Notes: generated by a model from the sequence alone, not told the origin. A stretch of DNA of 64,000 bases from an uncultured Paracoccaceae bacterium (GCA_947503775.1 CANNFE010000001.1:310001-374000); one strand, 5' to 3'. Counted from the stretch's first letter, positions 40,530 to 50,374 are shown. Translations and numbers: made by a program.

Positions 40530-42050
40530 ATGCGGAGCGCTGCCTTTTGTCTGCTCCTGCCAGTCCTCGGCCAGGCAGCCGTGGCGGAAAATGTCGGCCA
40601 ACCGCTTTCCGCAATCGACTGGCTCAGCAACAGTGTCGAAACAGCGCCTCCGCAATTGCGTGAGCCGCCCATCGCGGAGGCCGTGGCGACCCCCGATATC
40701 TCGGTTACTTCACTCGATCAGCCAACACTTGATGAACTGGGCTTGCTGCCGCCTGCAACGACCGGGCTGCCCTCGACACTCTGGTCGGCCAGCGCGCCCG
40801 AAACGCTTGCCTCGCTCGTCAGCGCCCTGCCGGTCGAGACATTGCCCGCTTTGCAAAGCCTCACCCGCATGTTGTTGTTGGCCGAAGCCGAACCGCCTTT
40901 GGGCGCGGGATCGGAGGCGCGGCTCTTTTATGCGCGCGTCGACAAGCTCTTGGACATCGGCGCACTCGATCCGGCGCAGGCCTTGATCGGCGGCGTTGAT
41001 AGCCCGACACGGCGCACCTTCCGGCGCAGTTTCGATATCGACCTGTTGCTTGGACAGGAAGATCACACCTGCCAGATCCTGTCAGGCCGTCCCGATCTGG
41101 CGCCTACCGTGCCCGCACGAATCTTCTGTCGCGCCCGCAGCGGTGACTGGGCCGCTGCCGCGCTTACGCTGAATACCGCCATTGCGCTTGGTGATCTCAG
41201 CCCGGCAGAGCAGGATCTGCTACTGCATTTTCTCGACCCTTCCCATTCCGAAGAGGCTGGTCCCCTGCCCCGACCACCCCGCCCAAGCCCGCTGACATTC
41301 CGCATCTACGAGGCGGTCGGTGATCAGCTCGACACCGCCGATCTGCCCCGCGCATTTGCCAATGCCGATCTGCGCAGTGTCAGCGGTTGGCGGTCCCAGC
41401 TTCTCGCCGCAGAGCGCCTGGTCGGCGCAGGCGCCATGGATCCGAACACGTTTTTTGCGGTCTATGGCGATCGCAGGCCAGCCGCGTCCGGCGGTGTCTG
41501 GGACCGCGTCGCGCCAATCCAGTCGCTCGACCGGGCCATTGCTGCCGGGGATGACGACGCAATAGGTCGCGCTCTTCTCCCCGCTTGGACCGGCATGCGG
41601 CAGATCCATGCGGAAGCCGCCTTTGCGGCGCGCTATGCTGATGCGCTTCTGGCAGCCGATCTTGACGGCGCTGAGGCGGCCCTCGCGCTTCGCGTTGGAT
41701 TGCTAAGCGATCGCTACGAAGAGCATGCCCTGACCGTCACCCCATCCAATCCCGAGACCGCGCTTCTTCTCGCGGTCGCCACGGGAAAATCTGCTCGCGC
41801 GACAACACCGGCAGAGCAGGCAGTTGCAGCGGCCTTTGGAGGCGCGCGGACATCGCCCTCGTTTCAAGCTGACCTCGATGCGAGCAAACTGGGTGAAGTG
41901 ATCCTGAAAGCCATCGAGCTCTTCCATGACAGCCGGGACGGCGATCCCTCCGGCATTACCGATGCGCTCGCGCTTTTGCGGCAGGCCGGACTTGAGGACT
42001 CAGCCCGGCGCGCGGCGCTTCAGTATCTTATTCTGGACCACGGGCTGTGA
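40530..42050 (+). CDS. Secreted alpha-helical protein of unknown function, xerD-linked
   Basis: 506 residues with a Sec signal (MRSAAFCLLLPVLGQAAVAE). The rest is helical, rich in A, L, D and E, with TPR-like or solenoid-like periodicity (for example ARIFCRARSGDWAAAALTLN, QALIGGVDSPTRRTFRRSFD); I cannot assign repeats with confidence. Its TGA overlaps the GTG of xerD (GTGA). The stable linkage with a 50-residue membrane protein in front and xerD behind suggests one transcript; a joint function cannot be claimed. Confidence 0.7.
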   Translation: MRSAAFCLLLPVLGQAAVAENVGQPLSAIDWLSNSVETAPPQLREPPIAEAVATPDISVTSLDQPTLDELGLLPPATTGLPSTLWSASAPETLASLVSALPVETLPALQSLTRMLLLAEAEPPLGAGSEARLFYARVDKLLDIGALDPAQALIGGVDSPTRRTFRRSFDIDLLLGQEDHTCQILSGRPDLAPTVPARIFCRARSGDWAAAALTLNTAIALGDLSPAEQDLLLHFLDPSHSEEAGPLPRPPRPSPLTFRIYEAVGDQLDTADLPRAFANADLRSVSGWRSQLLAAERLVGAGAMDPNTFFAVYGDRRPAASGGVWDRVAPIQSLDRAIAAGDDDAIGRALLPAWTGMRQIHAEAAFAARYADALLAADLDGAEAALALRVGLLSDRYEEHALTVTPSNPETALLLAVATGKSARATTPAEQAVAAAFGGARTSPSFQADLDASKLGEVILKAIELFHDSRDGDPSGITDALALLRQAGLEDSARRAALQYLILDHGL

Positions 42051-43024
42051 GCGAGAAAGAGCGCCCGGCGAGCCATTGGATTCAGACCTTCCTCGAGGCA
42101 CAGGCGGCAGAGCTTGGGGCGGCAAAGAACACCCAACTGGCCTATGCCCGCGACCTTACGGATTTCGCGGCATGGCTGACGGGTCAGAATCTGCAGCTCC
42201 TATCCGCAGGGCGCGCCGATATCGAAAGTTACCTGATCCATTGCGATGCACAAGGATTTGCCCGCGCCACCCGGGCACGTCGGCTTTCTGCGATCAAACA
42301 ACTCTACCGATTTGCAGTAGAGGAAGGCTGGCGCAGCGACAATCCCGCGATCCAGATCACCGGCCCCGGCCGCGACAAGCGCCTGCCCAAAACGCTCAGC
42401 GAGGCCGAGGTCGACGCCCTCCTCGATGCGGCCCGCGGCCATGGCCGAACCGAGGACGACCACGCCCGCAACACCTGTCTGATGGAGCTTCTCTACGCGA
42501 CGGGCATGCGCGTGAGCGAGCTTGTCTCGCTTCCGGTTGCCGCCGTTCGCGGCGATCCCCGCATGCTCTTGGTGCGAGGCAAAGGAGACAAAGAGCGGAT
42601 GGTCCCGCTCTCTGGCCATGCCCGGGATAGCCTGACCAAATGGCTGATCCTCCGTGATGCAGCCGAAGACGCCGCACGGCTGGAGGGAAAGCCACTCTCT
42701 AGGTTTCTTTTCTCATCACGCGGCAAGACAGGGCATCTGACCCGGCACGCCTTCTACACGCTCCTTAAGGAACTTGCGGTCAAAGCAGGAATTGCGCCTT
42801 CAAAGGTGACGCCGCATGTCTTGCGGCATGCTTTTGCGACCCATCTTTTGGCCCACGGGGCCGATCTTCGGTCGATCCAGACGCTTTTGGGCCATGCCGA
42901 TATCGCGACGACCGAGATCTATACGCATATCCTCGATGAACGCCTTAGGCAGCTTGTGCTTGACCATCATCCGCTCGCCCGTCAGGAGAGCTCCCTTGAT
43001 GCCAACGCAAATTCCAACAGATAA
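42047..43024 (+). CDS. xerD: Site-specific tyrosine recombinase XerD
   Basis: Resolves chromosome dimers at dif with XerC and FtsK. 325 residues: N-terminal SAM-like domain (about 1-105), catalytic domain with R155 (GMRVSE), K179 (GKGDKER), H257 and R260 (HVLRHAFATH), H283 (LLGHADI) and the nucleophile Y292 (TTEIYTHI). GTG 42047 overlaps the preceding stop. The gene context aroB-aroK-xerD-CNNM gene is the conserved chromosomal locus of alphaproteobacteria, so this is the housekeeping enzyme, not a mobile-element integrase. Confidence 0.93.
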   Translation: MSEKERPASHWIQTFLEAQAAELGAAKNTQLAYARDLTDFAAWLTGQNLQLLSAGRADIESYLIHCDAQGFARATRARRLSAIKQLYRFAVEEGWRSDNPAIQITGPGRDKRLPKTLSEAEVDALLDAARGHGRTEDDHARNTCLMELLYATGMRVSELVSLPVAAVRGDPRMLLVRGKGDKERMVPLSGHARDSLTKWLILRDAAEDAARLEGKPLSRFLFSSRGKTGHLTRHAFYTLLKELAVKAGIAPSKVTPHVLRHAFATHLLAHGADLRSIQTLLGHADIATTEIYTHILDERLRQLVLDHHPLARQESSLDANANSNR

Positions 43025-43054
43025 AGCGCCACACGCTTTGACCTAAGGAACCAA

Positions 43055-44356
43055 ATGGACGCCCCCACCCTCGACGCCGCCTTCTGGATGACCTCTGGCG
43101 CGATCCTGTGCCTTCTTGTCCTCTCCGGCTTTTTCTCAGGCTCTGAAACCGCGCTGACCGCCGCGTCGCGCGGCAAGCTGCGTGCCAAGGCCGACCGCGG
43201 CTCGCGCGGGGCAGAGCGTGCGCTCAAGATCACCGAGGATAGCGAGCGGCTGATCGGATCGGTCTTGCTGGGCAACAACCTTGTAAACATCCTCGCGACC
43301 TCCTTGGCGACGGCCATCTTCACGCGCGCTTTCGGCGAAAGCGGTGTCGCGCTGGCGACGCTTGTGATGACGCTGCTCGTTCTGATCTTCGCCGAGGTAC
43401 TGCCCAAAACCTATGCGATCACAAATTCGGAAACCGCCGCCTCGTTCGTGGCCGCGCCTATTTCCATCGTGGTCACGCTCTTCTCTCCGATCGTCTCGGC
43501 TGTGCGCTGGCTCGTGCGCCGCGTCCTCAGCCTCTTTGGTGTGCAGATTGACCCCGACAGCAATGTCCTGGCCCTTCGCGAAGAGATCGAGGGCGCGCTG
43601 CAGCTCGGTCATTCCGAGGGCGTGGTCGAGAAAGAGGACCGCGACCGCATCCTGGGTGCGCTCGATCTCGCCGACCGCACGGTCGAGGAGATCATGCTCC
43701 ACCGCTCGGGGATCGAGATGATCGACAGCGAGGCCGAGCCTGACCAGATCCTGCGCCAGTGCCTCGAAAGCCCCCACACCCGCCTGCCGCTCTACAAAGG
43801 CGAGCAGGAGAATGTCGTCGGCATCATCCACGCCAAGGAACTGCTGCGGGCCATCTACCAGCACCGCGGCACGCCGGAGACCGAGGCGACCGATCTGGCC
43901 GCCTTCGAGGTGATGGACGTCGCAATGCCGCCCTACTTCATTCCAGAGACGACGACGCTCGATGATCAGATGCGCCAGTTCCTGCGCCGTCACACGCATT
44001 TTGCGCTGGTCGTGGACGAATACGGCGCGCTTCAGGGTCTGATCACGCTTGAGGATATCCTCGAAGAGATCGTCGGAGAGATTACAGACGAATTCGACCA
44101 GGGTGACGGCCTCCCGATCGCGCGCGCTGACGATGGCGCCTATCTCATCGACGGCGCTATGACGATCCGCGATCTCAACCGCGCGAATGACTGGTCCTTA
44201 CCGGATGACGAGGCCAATACCGTAGCCGGTCTCGTGATCCACGAGGCGCAGATGATTCCGATCGAAGGTCAGGTTTTTTCCTTCCACGGCTTCCGCTTTG
44301 AAGTGGTCGAGAAAGAGCAGAACCGCCTCTCGCGCCTCAAGATTCGCGCCCTCTGA
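43055..44356 (+). CDS. CNNM/CBS-domain membrane protein (HlyC/CorC family)
   Basis: 433 residues. N-terminal DUF21/CNNM membrane domain (FSGSETALTAASR motif near residue 28, three to four segments to about 150), a CBS pair (about 205-330: LYKGEQENVVGIIHAKELLR; HFALVVDEYGALQGLITLEDILEEIVGEI) and a C-terminal transporter-associated domain. Proteins like this are thought to handle Mg or Co efflux; ion specificity is not visible. 30 bp after xerD, so possibly cotranscribed. Confidence 0.9.
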   Translation: MDAPTLDAAFWMTSGAILCLLVLSGFFSGSETALTAASRGKLRAKADRGSRGAERALKITEDSERLIGSVLLGNNLVNILATSLATAIFTRAFGESGVALATLVMTLLVLIFAEVLPKTYAITNSETAASFVAAPISIVVTLFSPIVSAVRWLVRRVLSLFGVQIDPDSNVLALREEIEGALQLGHSEGVVEKEDRDRILGALDLADRTVEEIMLHRSGIEMIDSEAEPDQILRQCLESPHTRLPLYKGEQENVVGIIHAKELLRAIYQHRGTPETEATDLAAFEVMDVAMPPYFIPETTTLDDQMRQFLRRHTHFALVVDEYGALQGLITLEDILEEIVGEITDEFDQGDGLPIARADDGAYLIDGAMTIRDLNRANDWSLPDDEANTVAGLVIHEAQMIPIEGQVFSFHGFRFEVVEKEQNRLSRLKIRAL

Positions 44357-44436
44357 TCTGACCTCGGGGGCTTGCCCTTCGCTCCGCGCGCGCGCAGTCT
44401 GTCCCTAACGTCAATCAACCTCGGGGAGAGACATCC

Positions 44437-46233
44437 ATGTTGCGCTCATCACTTTTGGCCTTGGCCTGCTTCTCTATGCCTCTCGCCGCGCAGGAGGCTG
44501 CCGACAGCGTCGCCCCAGAAGCACCGGCGCCGATCTCGCAAGCCTTTGCTGATCTCTCCGATGCTGCGCAAGCGGCCTTAGACGCCAAGCGCGCCGGAGA
44601 GCCTGTCACGAGTAAAAACTGGATGATCGCCGCCGCAAACCCGCTCGCCGTCGAGGCGGGCGCACGGATCCTGCGCGAAGGCGGATCTGCCGCTGATGCT
44701 ATGGTCGCGGTTCAGGCCGTCCTTGGTCTGGTCGAGCCGCAAAGTTCAGGCCTCGGCGGCGGTGCGTTCCTCGTCTGGTACGATGCAGCCAGCGGAGAGA
44801 TCACGACCCTGGATGGTCGCGAGACCGCTCCCATGGCCGCCACGCCGACGTATTTTCAGGATGAAAACGGCGAACCGCTGCAATTCTTCGATGCCGTCGT
44901 CGGCGGCCGCTCTGTCGGCACGCCGGGCACGCCAGCCTTGCTCGAAGCCGCCCATCGCCGCTGGGGCCGTGCCAACTGGGCCGATCTCTTCGCCGACGCG
45001 ATCACGCTGGCCGAAGAAGGGTTCGTTGTCTCGCCCCGCCTTGCCTCTCTGATCGCCGGAGATGACGAGCGTTTGCGCCGCTTTCCCTCAACCGAGGCTT
45101 ACTTCTTTCCCGGCGGCAATGCGCTGGCCGAAGGCGACACGCTTGTTAACCCAGACTACGCTCAGACCTTGACGGCCATCGCCACAGGCGGGACCGATGC
45201 GTTCTATAGCGGTGAGATTGCAGAGGATATTGTCAGCGCTGTCCGCAATGCGGAAGGTAAACCCGGGCTGCTCGCTCTTTCGGATCTGGCGGCCTATGAG
45301 GTGATCGAGCGTCCCGCCGTATGCGCCGACTACCGCGAAGCGCAGGTCTGCGGTATGGGCCCGCCCTCCTCTGGTGCGCTGACCGTCGGCCAGATCCTCG
45401 GCATGCTGGGTGCCTACAACCTTTCGGCCATGACCCCTGAAGATCCGCGCGCGTGGCGGCTGATCGGGGACGCCTCCCGGCTCGCCTTCGCCGATCGGGG
45501 CCGCTACATGGCTGACAGCGACTACGTGCCCGTACCAACCGAAGGCCTTGTGGATCCGACCTATCTCACCGACCGGGGCAGCCTTCTGCAACGCAACGAC
45601 GCCCTCTCCGAAGACGACGTCGAACCCGGAACGCCCGAATGGGACCACGCCTTCCTGCAACTCGCCGATGACGAAAGCCTCGAGCTGCCCTCCACTTCGC
45701 ATATCTCCATTGTCGATGCCGACGGCAACGCACTCTCGATGACCACGACGATCGAGAACGGCTTCGGCTCGCGCCTTTTCGTCCGAGGTTTCCTGCTCAA
45801 CAACGAGCTGACGGACTTCTCTTTCCGCACCCATGCCGACGGCTACCCGATTGCCAACCGGCTCGAGCCTGGCAAACGTCCGCGCTCGTCCATGGCGCCG
45901 ACGATCGTTCTGCAAGGCGGAGAGCCGATCCTCGTGACCGGATCGCCTGGTGGTAGCCGGATCATCGGCTATGTCGCGCAATCGATCATCGCAGCTCTCG
46001 ACTGGGGCATGAACCCGCAAGAGGCTGTTTCGATGCCGCATCTTGTCAACCGTTTCGGCACCTATGACCTCGAAGAGGGCACAACCGCGACAGACCTCGA
46101 CATCGCGCTCCAGCAGCTTGGATACGAAACAAATGTCCGTGCTCTGACCTCTGGCCTGCACATGATCGCTATCGGCGATACGCTCACCGGTGGTGCCGAT
46201 CCCCGCCGCGAGGGGATCGCTCTGGGCGATTGA
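44437..46233 (+). CDS. ggt: Gamma-glutamyltransferase
   Basis: Periplasmic self-processing N-terminal nucleophile hydrolase that hydrolyses or transfers the gamma-glutamyl group of glutathione. 598 residues with a signal peptide (SLLALACFSMPLAAQEA). Large-subunit glutamate site: QSSGLGGGAFLVWYD and DGRETAP. The processing threonine that becomes the small-subunit nucleophile lies in LPSTSHISIVD (near residue 418), followed by SMTTTIENGFGS, KRPRSSMAPT and GSPGGSRII. Single gene; its stop abuts the stop of the convergent ATPase (TGATCA, 46231-46236). Confidence 0.95.
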   Translation: MLRSSLLALACFSMPLAAQEAADSVAPEAPAPISQAFADLSDAAQAALDAKRAGEPVTSKNWMIAAANPLAVEAGARILREGGSAADAMVAVQAVLGLVEPQSSGLGGGAFLVWYDAASGEITTLDGRETAPMAATPTYFQDENGEPLQFFDAVVGGRSVGTPGTPALLEAAHRRWGRANWADLFADAITLAEEGFVVSPRLASLIAGDDERLRRFPSTEAYFFPGGNALAEGDTLVNPDYAQTLTAIATGGTDAFYSGEIAEDIVSAVRNAEGKPGLLALSDLAAYEVIERPAVCADYREAQVCGMGPPSSGALTVGQILGMLGAYNLSAMTPEDPRAWRLIGDASRLAFADRGRYMADSDYVPVPTEGLVDPTYLTDRGSLLQRNDALSEDDVEPGTPEWDHAFLQLADDESLELPSTSHISIVDADGNALSMTTTIENGFGSRLFVRGFLLNNELTDFSFRTHADGYPIANRLEPGKRPRSSMAPTIVLQGGEPILVTGSPGGSRIIGYVAQSIIAALDWGMNPQEAVSMPHLVNRFGTYDLEEGTTATDLDIALQQLGYETNVRALTSGLHMIAIGDTLTGGADPRREGIALGD

Positions 46234-47769
46234 TCAGCGCCCCTTGAAGAGGCCTCCAAGGACGCCGCGCACGATGCGGCGTCCAGTCGTGCCCTTCAGC
46301 TCCTTGATGACGACCGAGGTCAATGCCTCGCCGAAACCGCCGCCGCGCGACGACCGGCGTGAACTTGATCGCTCGACCTGTTTCCCTGAATAGCGCCGAC
46401 CGGTCCGGAACTCGCGCTCTTTCTCAGCCAGACGCTCCTCCTCGGCCTCGGCCTCTTCTGCGGCCTTCGCCGCCGTCTTGGCCCGTTCGGCCAACATCTC
46501 AGCCGCGCTTTCGCGGTCCAGCCGCTCCTCATAGCGGCCCGCCAGAGCAGAGTCCGCGACCAGCGCCTTGCGCGCCTCCGCCGTCAGCGGCCCCAGCTGA
46601 GACGAGGGAGGCCGGATCAGCGTCCGCTCCACGATCCCCGGCACGCCCTTCTCCTCCAGCATCGAGGTCACGGCCTCGCCGGTTCCGACCTCGCGAATGG
46701 CATCGGCCGTATCGAAGACCGGATTCGGCCGATACGTCTCGGCTGCGCGGTTCAACTCGCGCTGATCCTTGGCGGTAAAAGCCCGCAAGGCATGCTGCAC
46801 CCGATTGCCGAGCTGGCTCAGCACGTCCTCGGGCACATCGCCGGGGTTCTGCGTGATGAAATAGACGCCCACCCCTTTCGAGCGGATCAGCCGTGCCACC
46901 TGCTCCACCTTGTCGATCAGCGCCTTTGGCGCGTCATCAAAGAGCAGATGCGCCTCGTCAAAAAAGAACACCAGCTTGGGCTTATCCGGATTCCCCACCT
47001 CGGGCAGCGTTTCGAACAGCTCGCTCAGCAGCCACAGCAGGAACGTTGCATAAAGCTGCGGCGAGCCCATCAGCTTGTCGGCGGCCAGCACATTGATCCG
47101 GCCCTCGCCCGCCGCGTTCACCGCGATCAGATCCGAGATGTCGAGGGCAGGCTCGCCAAAGAACGCGGCACCTCCCTGGTTTTCCAGCGTCAGAAGCGAC
47201 CGCTGGATCGCCCCGACCGAGCTGCTCGCGACATTGCCGTAGCGCAAGCTCAGATCCTTGGCGTTCTGCCCGCACCAGACAAGCAGCGCCTGCAGATCCT
47301 CCAGGTCCAAAAGCGGCAGCCCGTCCTCGTCTGCGACCCGGAAAGCGACATTCAGAACGCCCTCCTGCGCCTCGCTCAGCTCCAGAAGGCGCGCGAGCAA
47401 AAGCGGCCCCATCTCGGCAACGGTCGTGCGGATCGGATGACCCTGCGCGCCGAAGAGATCCCAGAACACGACGGGGAAAGCGCGATAGTCCAGATCCAGC
47501 CCGATCGTCTCCGCGCGCTTCATGAAGGGCTCATGCAGCTTGAAATCGGCGCTCCCCGATGCGGCGAGCCCGCTCAGATCGCCTTTCACATCAGAAAGAA
47601 AAACCGGAACGCCTGCCGCCGAAAACCCCTCGGCCAGGATCTGCAACGTCACCGTCTTGCCGGTTCCGGTCGCCCCCGCGATCAGACCATGCCGGTTCGC
47701 ATGATCAAGCCGCAGATATTGCTTTTCCCCGTATCCGTCGCCGCCCCCGCCGATGAAAACACCATTCAT
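46234..47769 (-). CDS. HerA-like ATPase, DUF853
   Basis: 511 residues. Walker A GATGTGKT at 32-39 ([17 protein letters not shown]), Walker [13 protein letters not shown] near 270, sensor-like [20 protein letters not shown]. This is the FtsK/HerA-superfamily domain of DUF853 (YjgR-like) proteins. The C-terminus adds an alanine/glutamate-rich coiled-coil stretch (about 420-460) and a basic serine/arginine segment. The role is unknown; HerA relatives act in end resection with NurA, but no nuclease gene lies beside it. ATG 47769 is preceded by GAGGGAG. Confidence 0.88.
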   Translation of the reverse strand: MNGVFIGGGGDGYGEKQYLRLDHANRHGLIAGATGTGKTVTLQILAEGFSAAGVPVFLSDVKGDLSGLAASGSADFKLHEPFMKRAETIGLDLDYRAFPVVFWDLFGAQGHPIRTTVAEMGPLLLARLLELSEAQEGVLNVAFRVADEDGLPLLDLEDLQALLVWCGQNAKDLSLRYGNVASSSVGAIQRSLLTLENQGGAAFFGEPALDISDLIAVNAAGEGRINVLAADKLMGSPQLYATFLLWLLSELFETLPEVGNPDKPKLVFFFDEAHLLFDDAPKALIDKVEQVARLIRSKGVGVYFITQNPGDVPEDVLSQLGNRVQHALRAFTAKDQRELNRAAETYRPNPVFDTADAIREVGTGEAVTSMLEEKGVPGIVERTLIRPPSSQLGPLTAEARKALVADSALAGRYEERLDRESAAEMLAERAKTAAKAAEEAEAEEERLAEKEREFRTGRRYSGKQVERSSSRRSSRGGGFGEALTSVVIKELKGTTGRRIVRGVLGGLFKGR

Positions 47770-47914
47770 CCCGATCTCCCTCACGTCACTTGCCGCCGGG
47801 CGACGATATCGTCTTGACGGCACATGACCACCCCCGATCCCCGACTTGGGCTTGCCCTGCCCTTACCCCACGCTGAATTGAGAAAAAGATACAGTCTTTT
47901 GAGCCAATTGGCTG

Positions 47915-47943
47915 TTGACGGGTCAGGACACGTTTCGTAGCGT
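47915..47943 (+). promoter_or_regulatory. Candidate promoter in the ialB upstream gap
   Basis: TTGACG (47915-47920), 17-base spacer, TAGCGT (47938-47943). Good -35 and spacing, weak -10. The next gene on this strand is ialB, 212 bp away; a stem with T-run at 47983-48010 lies in between. Confidence 0.35.
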
Positions 47944-47982
47944 CTCACCGCAAGTCGGCCTAGTCCGGCAGGGAGAAAAGTG

Positions 47983-48010
47983 AAAAGGGGTCCTCTATCG
48001 GGCCCTTTTT
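47983..48010 (+). terminator. Weak terminator-like hairpin upstream of ialB
   Basis: Seven-bp stem AAAAGGG / CCCTTTT with a 13-base loop, ending in TTTTT. It might end a short transcript from the promoter at 47915, or act as a leader attenuator. Confidence 0.3.
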
Positions 48011-48155
48011 CCAGTTCAGGGCATCTGGAACGTCAATTCCGTTCTATGGGCAAGAGCTTGCCCGAGATCCCGCCTTTGCCCCTGACACTGCCAATCCCCC
48101 ATGCTAGAGCGGCCAACGACACGATTTCACGGATCCGAAAGGAACAACCTGACCC

Positions 48156-48851
48156 ATGTGGACTGACTTCAAACCGCTCTCCGCAGCGTTTCTTCTCGCG
48201 CTGGCAAGTCCTGCTTTTGCACAAGATACGGCAGCTCCGACAAATCCCGAGACCGAAGAAGGGGCCGAGACCGCGCCTGCCACCGAAACGGCCCCCGAGA
48301 CCGAGCCAGAGGCTGAGGCTCCCGCAGATCCTGCGGATGGTTTTGACATGGGCCGCCCCGTCGGCGAAGACGCTCCAAGCGGCGAGCCACAGGTCGGCGA
48401 GGAATACATCGCGCGTACATCGGGCGATTGGTCGATCCGCTGTCTCAAGCGCGAGGAAGGTCAGCAGGATCCCTGCTCGCTCTACCAGCTCCTGCGCGAC
48501 GCCAATGATAATGCGGTCTCCGAGATCAGCATCATCCCCCTTCCCGAAGGCAGCCGTGCCGCCGCCGGGGCGACGATCATCACGCCGCTCGAAACACTCC
48601 TCAGCGAGGATCTGACGCTCACCGTCGATGGCGGCCAGCCCCGCACTTACGAATTCACCTTCTGCAACCGGGGCGGCTGCGTCAGCCGCGTCGGCTTCAC
48701 GCAGGCCGAGATCGATCAGTTCAAGCGCGGAAACGGCGCGGTCCTGACGATGGTGCCCGCGGGCGATCCAAATCAAAAGGTCGAACTGACGGTCTCGCTT
48801 TCCGGCTTCACCGCAGGTTTCGACAGCCTTGAGATCCCAGCAGCTCAGTGA
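48156..48851 (+). CDS. Invasion-associated locus B (IalB) family protein
   Basis: Periplasmic protein named after Bartonella IalB; biochemical role unknown. 231 residues: signal peptide (LSAAFLLALASPAFAQD), then a low-complexity T/E/P/A linker (about residues 25-75), then the IalB domain with GDWSIRCL, QDPCSLYQLL, and EFTFCNRGGCVSRVGF; the cysteines are probably disulfide-paired. ATG 48156. Convergent with the ketoacyl synthase, 36 bp apart, with a strong hairpin between. Confidence 0.88.
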   Translation: MWTDFKPLSAAFLLALASPAFAQDTAAPTNPETEEGAETAPATETAPETEPEAEAPADPADGFDMGRPVGEDAPSGEPQVGEEYIARTSGDWSIRCLKREEGQQDPCSLYQLLRDANDNAVSEISIIPLPEGSRAAAGATIITPLETLLSEDLTLTVDGGQPRTYEFTFCNRGGCVSRVGFTQAEIDQFKRGNGAVLTMVPAGDPNQKVELTVSLSGFTAGFDSLEIPAAQ

Positions 48852-48859
48852 CCAAGACC

Positions 48860-48886
48860 CGCCGCGCCGACCCCTTCGGCGCGGCG
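48860..48886. terminator. Hairpin between convergent ialB and ketoacyl synthase genes
   Basis: Eleven-bp stem CGCCGCGCCGA / TCGGCGCGGCG with a five-base loop, filling the 36-bp gap. No T-run, so intrinsic termination would be inefficient, but it can pause both transcripts. Confidence 0.55.
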
Positions 48887-48887
48887 T

Positions 48888-50108
48888 CTACGCCAGCCGC
48901 TTGAGCGCCAAAACCGCGTTCAGCCCGCCGAAGGCGAAGGCGTTCGACAGAACCACATCCACCTTCGCATCGCGCGCCTCGTTCGGTACGACATCCAGCG
49001 CGCATTCCGGATCCGGCTCTTCATAGCCGATCGTTGGGGCGATCACCCCGTCCTGCAGCGCCATCACGCAGGCCAGAAGCTCCACCGCCCCGGTGCCCCC
49101 GATCAGATGGCCATGCATCGATTTCGTCGATGAGATCATTAGGCTGTCGGCATGGGTGCCGAACGCATCGGCCACCGCAGCGCATTCCGTCTTGTCGTTC
49201 GCCGCCGTTCCGGTCCCGTGCGCGTTGATGTAACCCACATCCGTCGGCGCGATCCGCCCATCCTCGAGTGCGCCACTTATCGCCCGCGCGGCACCTTGCT
49301 TGGACGGCATCACGATGTCAGATGCGTCCGAACTCATCGCGAACCCGGCAACCTCCGCAAGGATCTCTGCGCCACGCGCCTTCGCATGATCGTAGTCCTC
49401 GAAGATGAAGATCCCTGCCCCTTCGCCCTGCACCATTCCGTCGCGATTGGCGCTGAACGGGCGGCACGCGGTCTTGGACATGACCCGCAGACCCTCCCAT
49501 GCTTTTACCCCGCCGAAGCATAGCATCGATTCCGATCCGCCTGTGACCATCACGTCGGCGGCGCCCGACCGGATCATCCAGAAAGCCTGCCCCATCGCAT
49601 GATTTGACGACGCGCAGGCTGTGGCGACCGTAAAGGATGGTCCCTTGAGGTTCCACTCCATCGACACATGGCTGGCCGCCGCGTTGTTCATCAGCTTGGG
49701 AACCACAAAAGGATGCACCCGGTTCTTCCCGGCCTCATAGACGGTCCGGTAATTCTCGTCCCAGGTGTTCACCCCGCCCCCGGCCGTGCCGAGGATCACG
49801 CCCGACCGCGCCGCCATACGGCCGCCGAACTCGCTCAGCCCCGATTGCGTCATCGCCTCCTTGGCGGCCAGCAACGTGAACTGCGTGAACCGATCATAAA
49901 GAGCGATCTGCTGGCGGTTGAAATGGGTATGCTCATCGAACTCGATGACCTGCCCGCCGATCTTGACCGACAGACGATCTACATCCTGAATATCAAGAGC
50001 GCGGATCCCGCAGCGCCCTTCCCGCATCGCCTCCAGCGTACTCGGCACGTCGTGGCCAAGCGCGTTGATGGTCCCGGCGCCGGTGATGACAACCCGTTTT
50101 GTGGTCAA
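48888..50108 (-). CDS. Beta-ketoacyl-ACP synthase (FabF-like)
   Basis: 406 residues, thiolase fold, condensing enzyme. Catalytic triad C165 (TACASSNHA), H297 (NAHGTGT) and H334 (KSMHGHLIGG). Similar to FabF rather than FabB. The start appears to be TTG 50108, overlapping the acyl-carrier-protein stop (TTGA), so the two are translated in step. With the ACP and lpxD next door, a specialised acyl chain, probably for lipid A, is the likely product. It is not the main FabF, which is normally paired with a different ACP and fabG/fabD cluster. Confidence 0.9.
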   Translation of the reverse strand: MTTKRVVITGAGTINALGHDVPSTLEAMREGRCGIRALDIQDVDRLSVKIGGQVIEFDEHTHFNRQQIALYDRFTQFTLLAAKEAMTQSGLSEFGGRMAARSGVILGTAGGGVNTWDENYRTVYEAGKNRVHPFVVPKLMNNAAASHVSMEWNLKGPSFTVATACASSNHAMGQAFWMIRSGAADVMVTGGSESMLCFGGVKAWEGLRVMSKTACRPFSANRDGMVQGEGAGIFIFEDYDHAKARGAEILAEVAGFAMSSDASDIVMPSKQGAARAISGALEDGRIAPTDVGYINAHGTGTAANDKTECAAVADAFGTHADSLMISSTKSMHGHLIGGTGAVELLACVMALQDGVIAPTIGYEEPDPECALDVVPNEARDAKVDVVLSNAFAFGGLNAVLALKRLA

Positions 50109-50374
50109 GCTGGGGTGCCTTTCTGGACGCGCACCAGTCCTTCCACAGCGCCGACAATGGACGCGACAGTCGAGATATCGAACTCGCTCTCTGAGGGATC
50201 GTTGGCGTTGAACGGCACCGAGATGTCGAACTCTTCTTCAATGGCAAAGATGCTTTCCACTAGGCCAAGGCTGTCGACGCCTAGATCCTCAAGCGTGCTG
50301 GTCATCGTCACATCCGATGTCTCGAGCATGGCCTGATCGGCGATGATCTCGATCACCTTGGTCTTGACGTCCAT
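50105..50374 (-). CDS. Acyl carrier protein, specialised copy
   Basis: 89 residues, four-helix ACP with the phosphopantetheine serine S35 in GVDSLGLVES. It is longer than the usual 77-80 residues and carries an insertion (NANDPSESEFDIST) between helices II and III, which recalls dedicated ACPs such as AcpXL but without close identity. It is cotranscribed with the ketoacyl synthase and next to lpxD. This is not the housekeeping acpP, whose neighbours are fabG and fabF. Confidence 0.85.
   Translation of the reverse strand: MDVKTKVIEIIADQAMLETSDVTMTSTLEDLGVDSLGLVESIFAIEEEFDISVPFNANDPSESEFDISTVASIVGAVEGLVRVQKGTPA

Larger units (their letters stand above)
47770..48155. other. 386-bp intergenic region with promoter and hairpin candidates
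   Basis: Between the HerA-like ATPase and ialB, diverging. I see a candidate promoter at 47915-47943 (plus strand), a stem with a T-run at 47983-48010 and a second inverted repeat TTCCAG/CTGGAA at 48009-48030. No protein-coding frame is supported. Confidence 0.5.

Noticed and set aside
42047-43024. Integrase of a mobile element
   Set aside because: Locus aroK-aroB-xerD-CNNM is the standard chromosomal site; no attachment site or mobile genes nearby.
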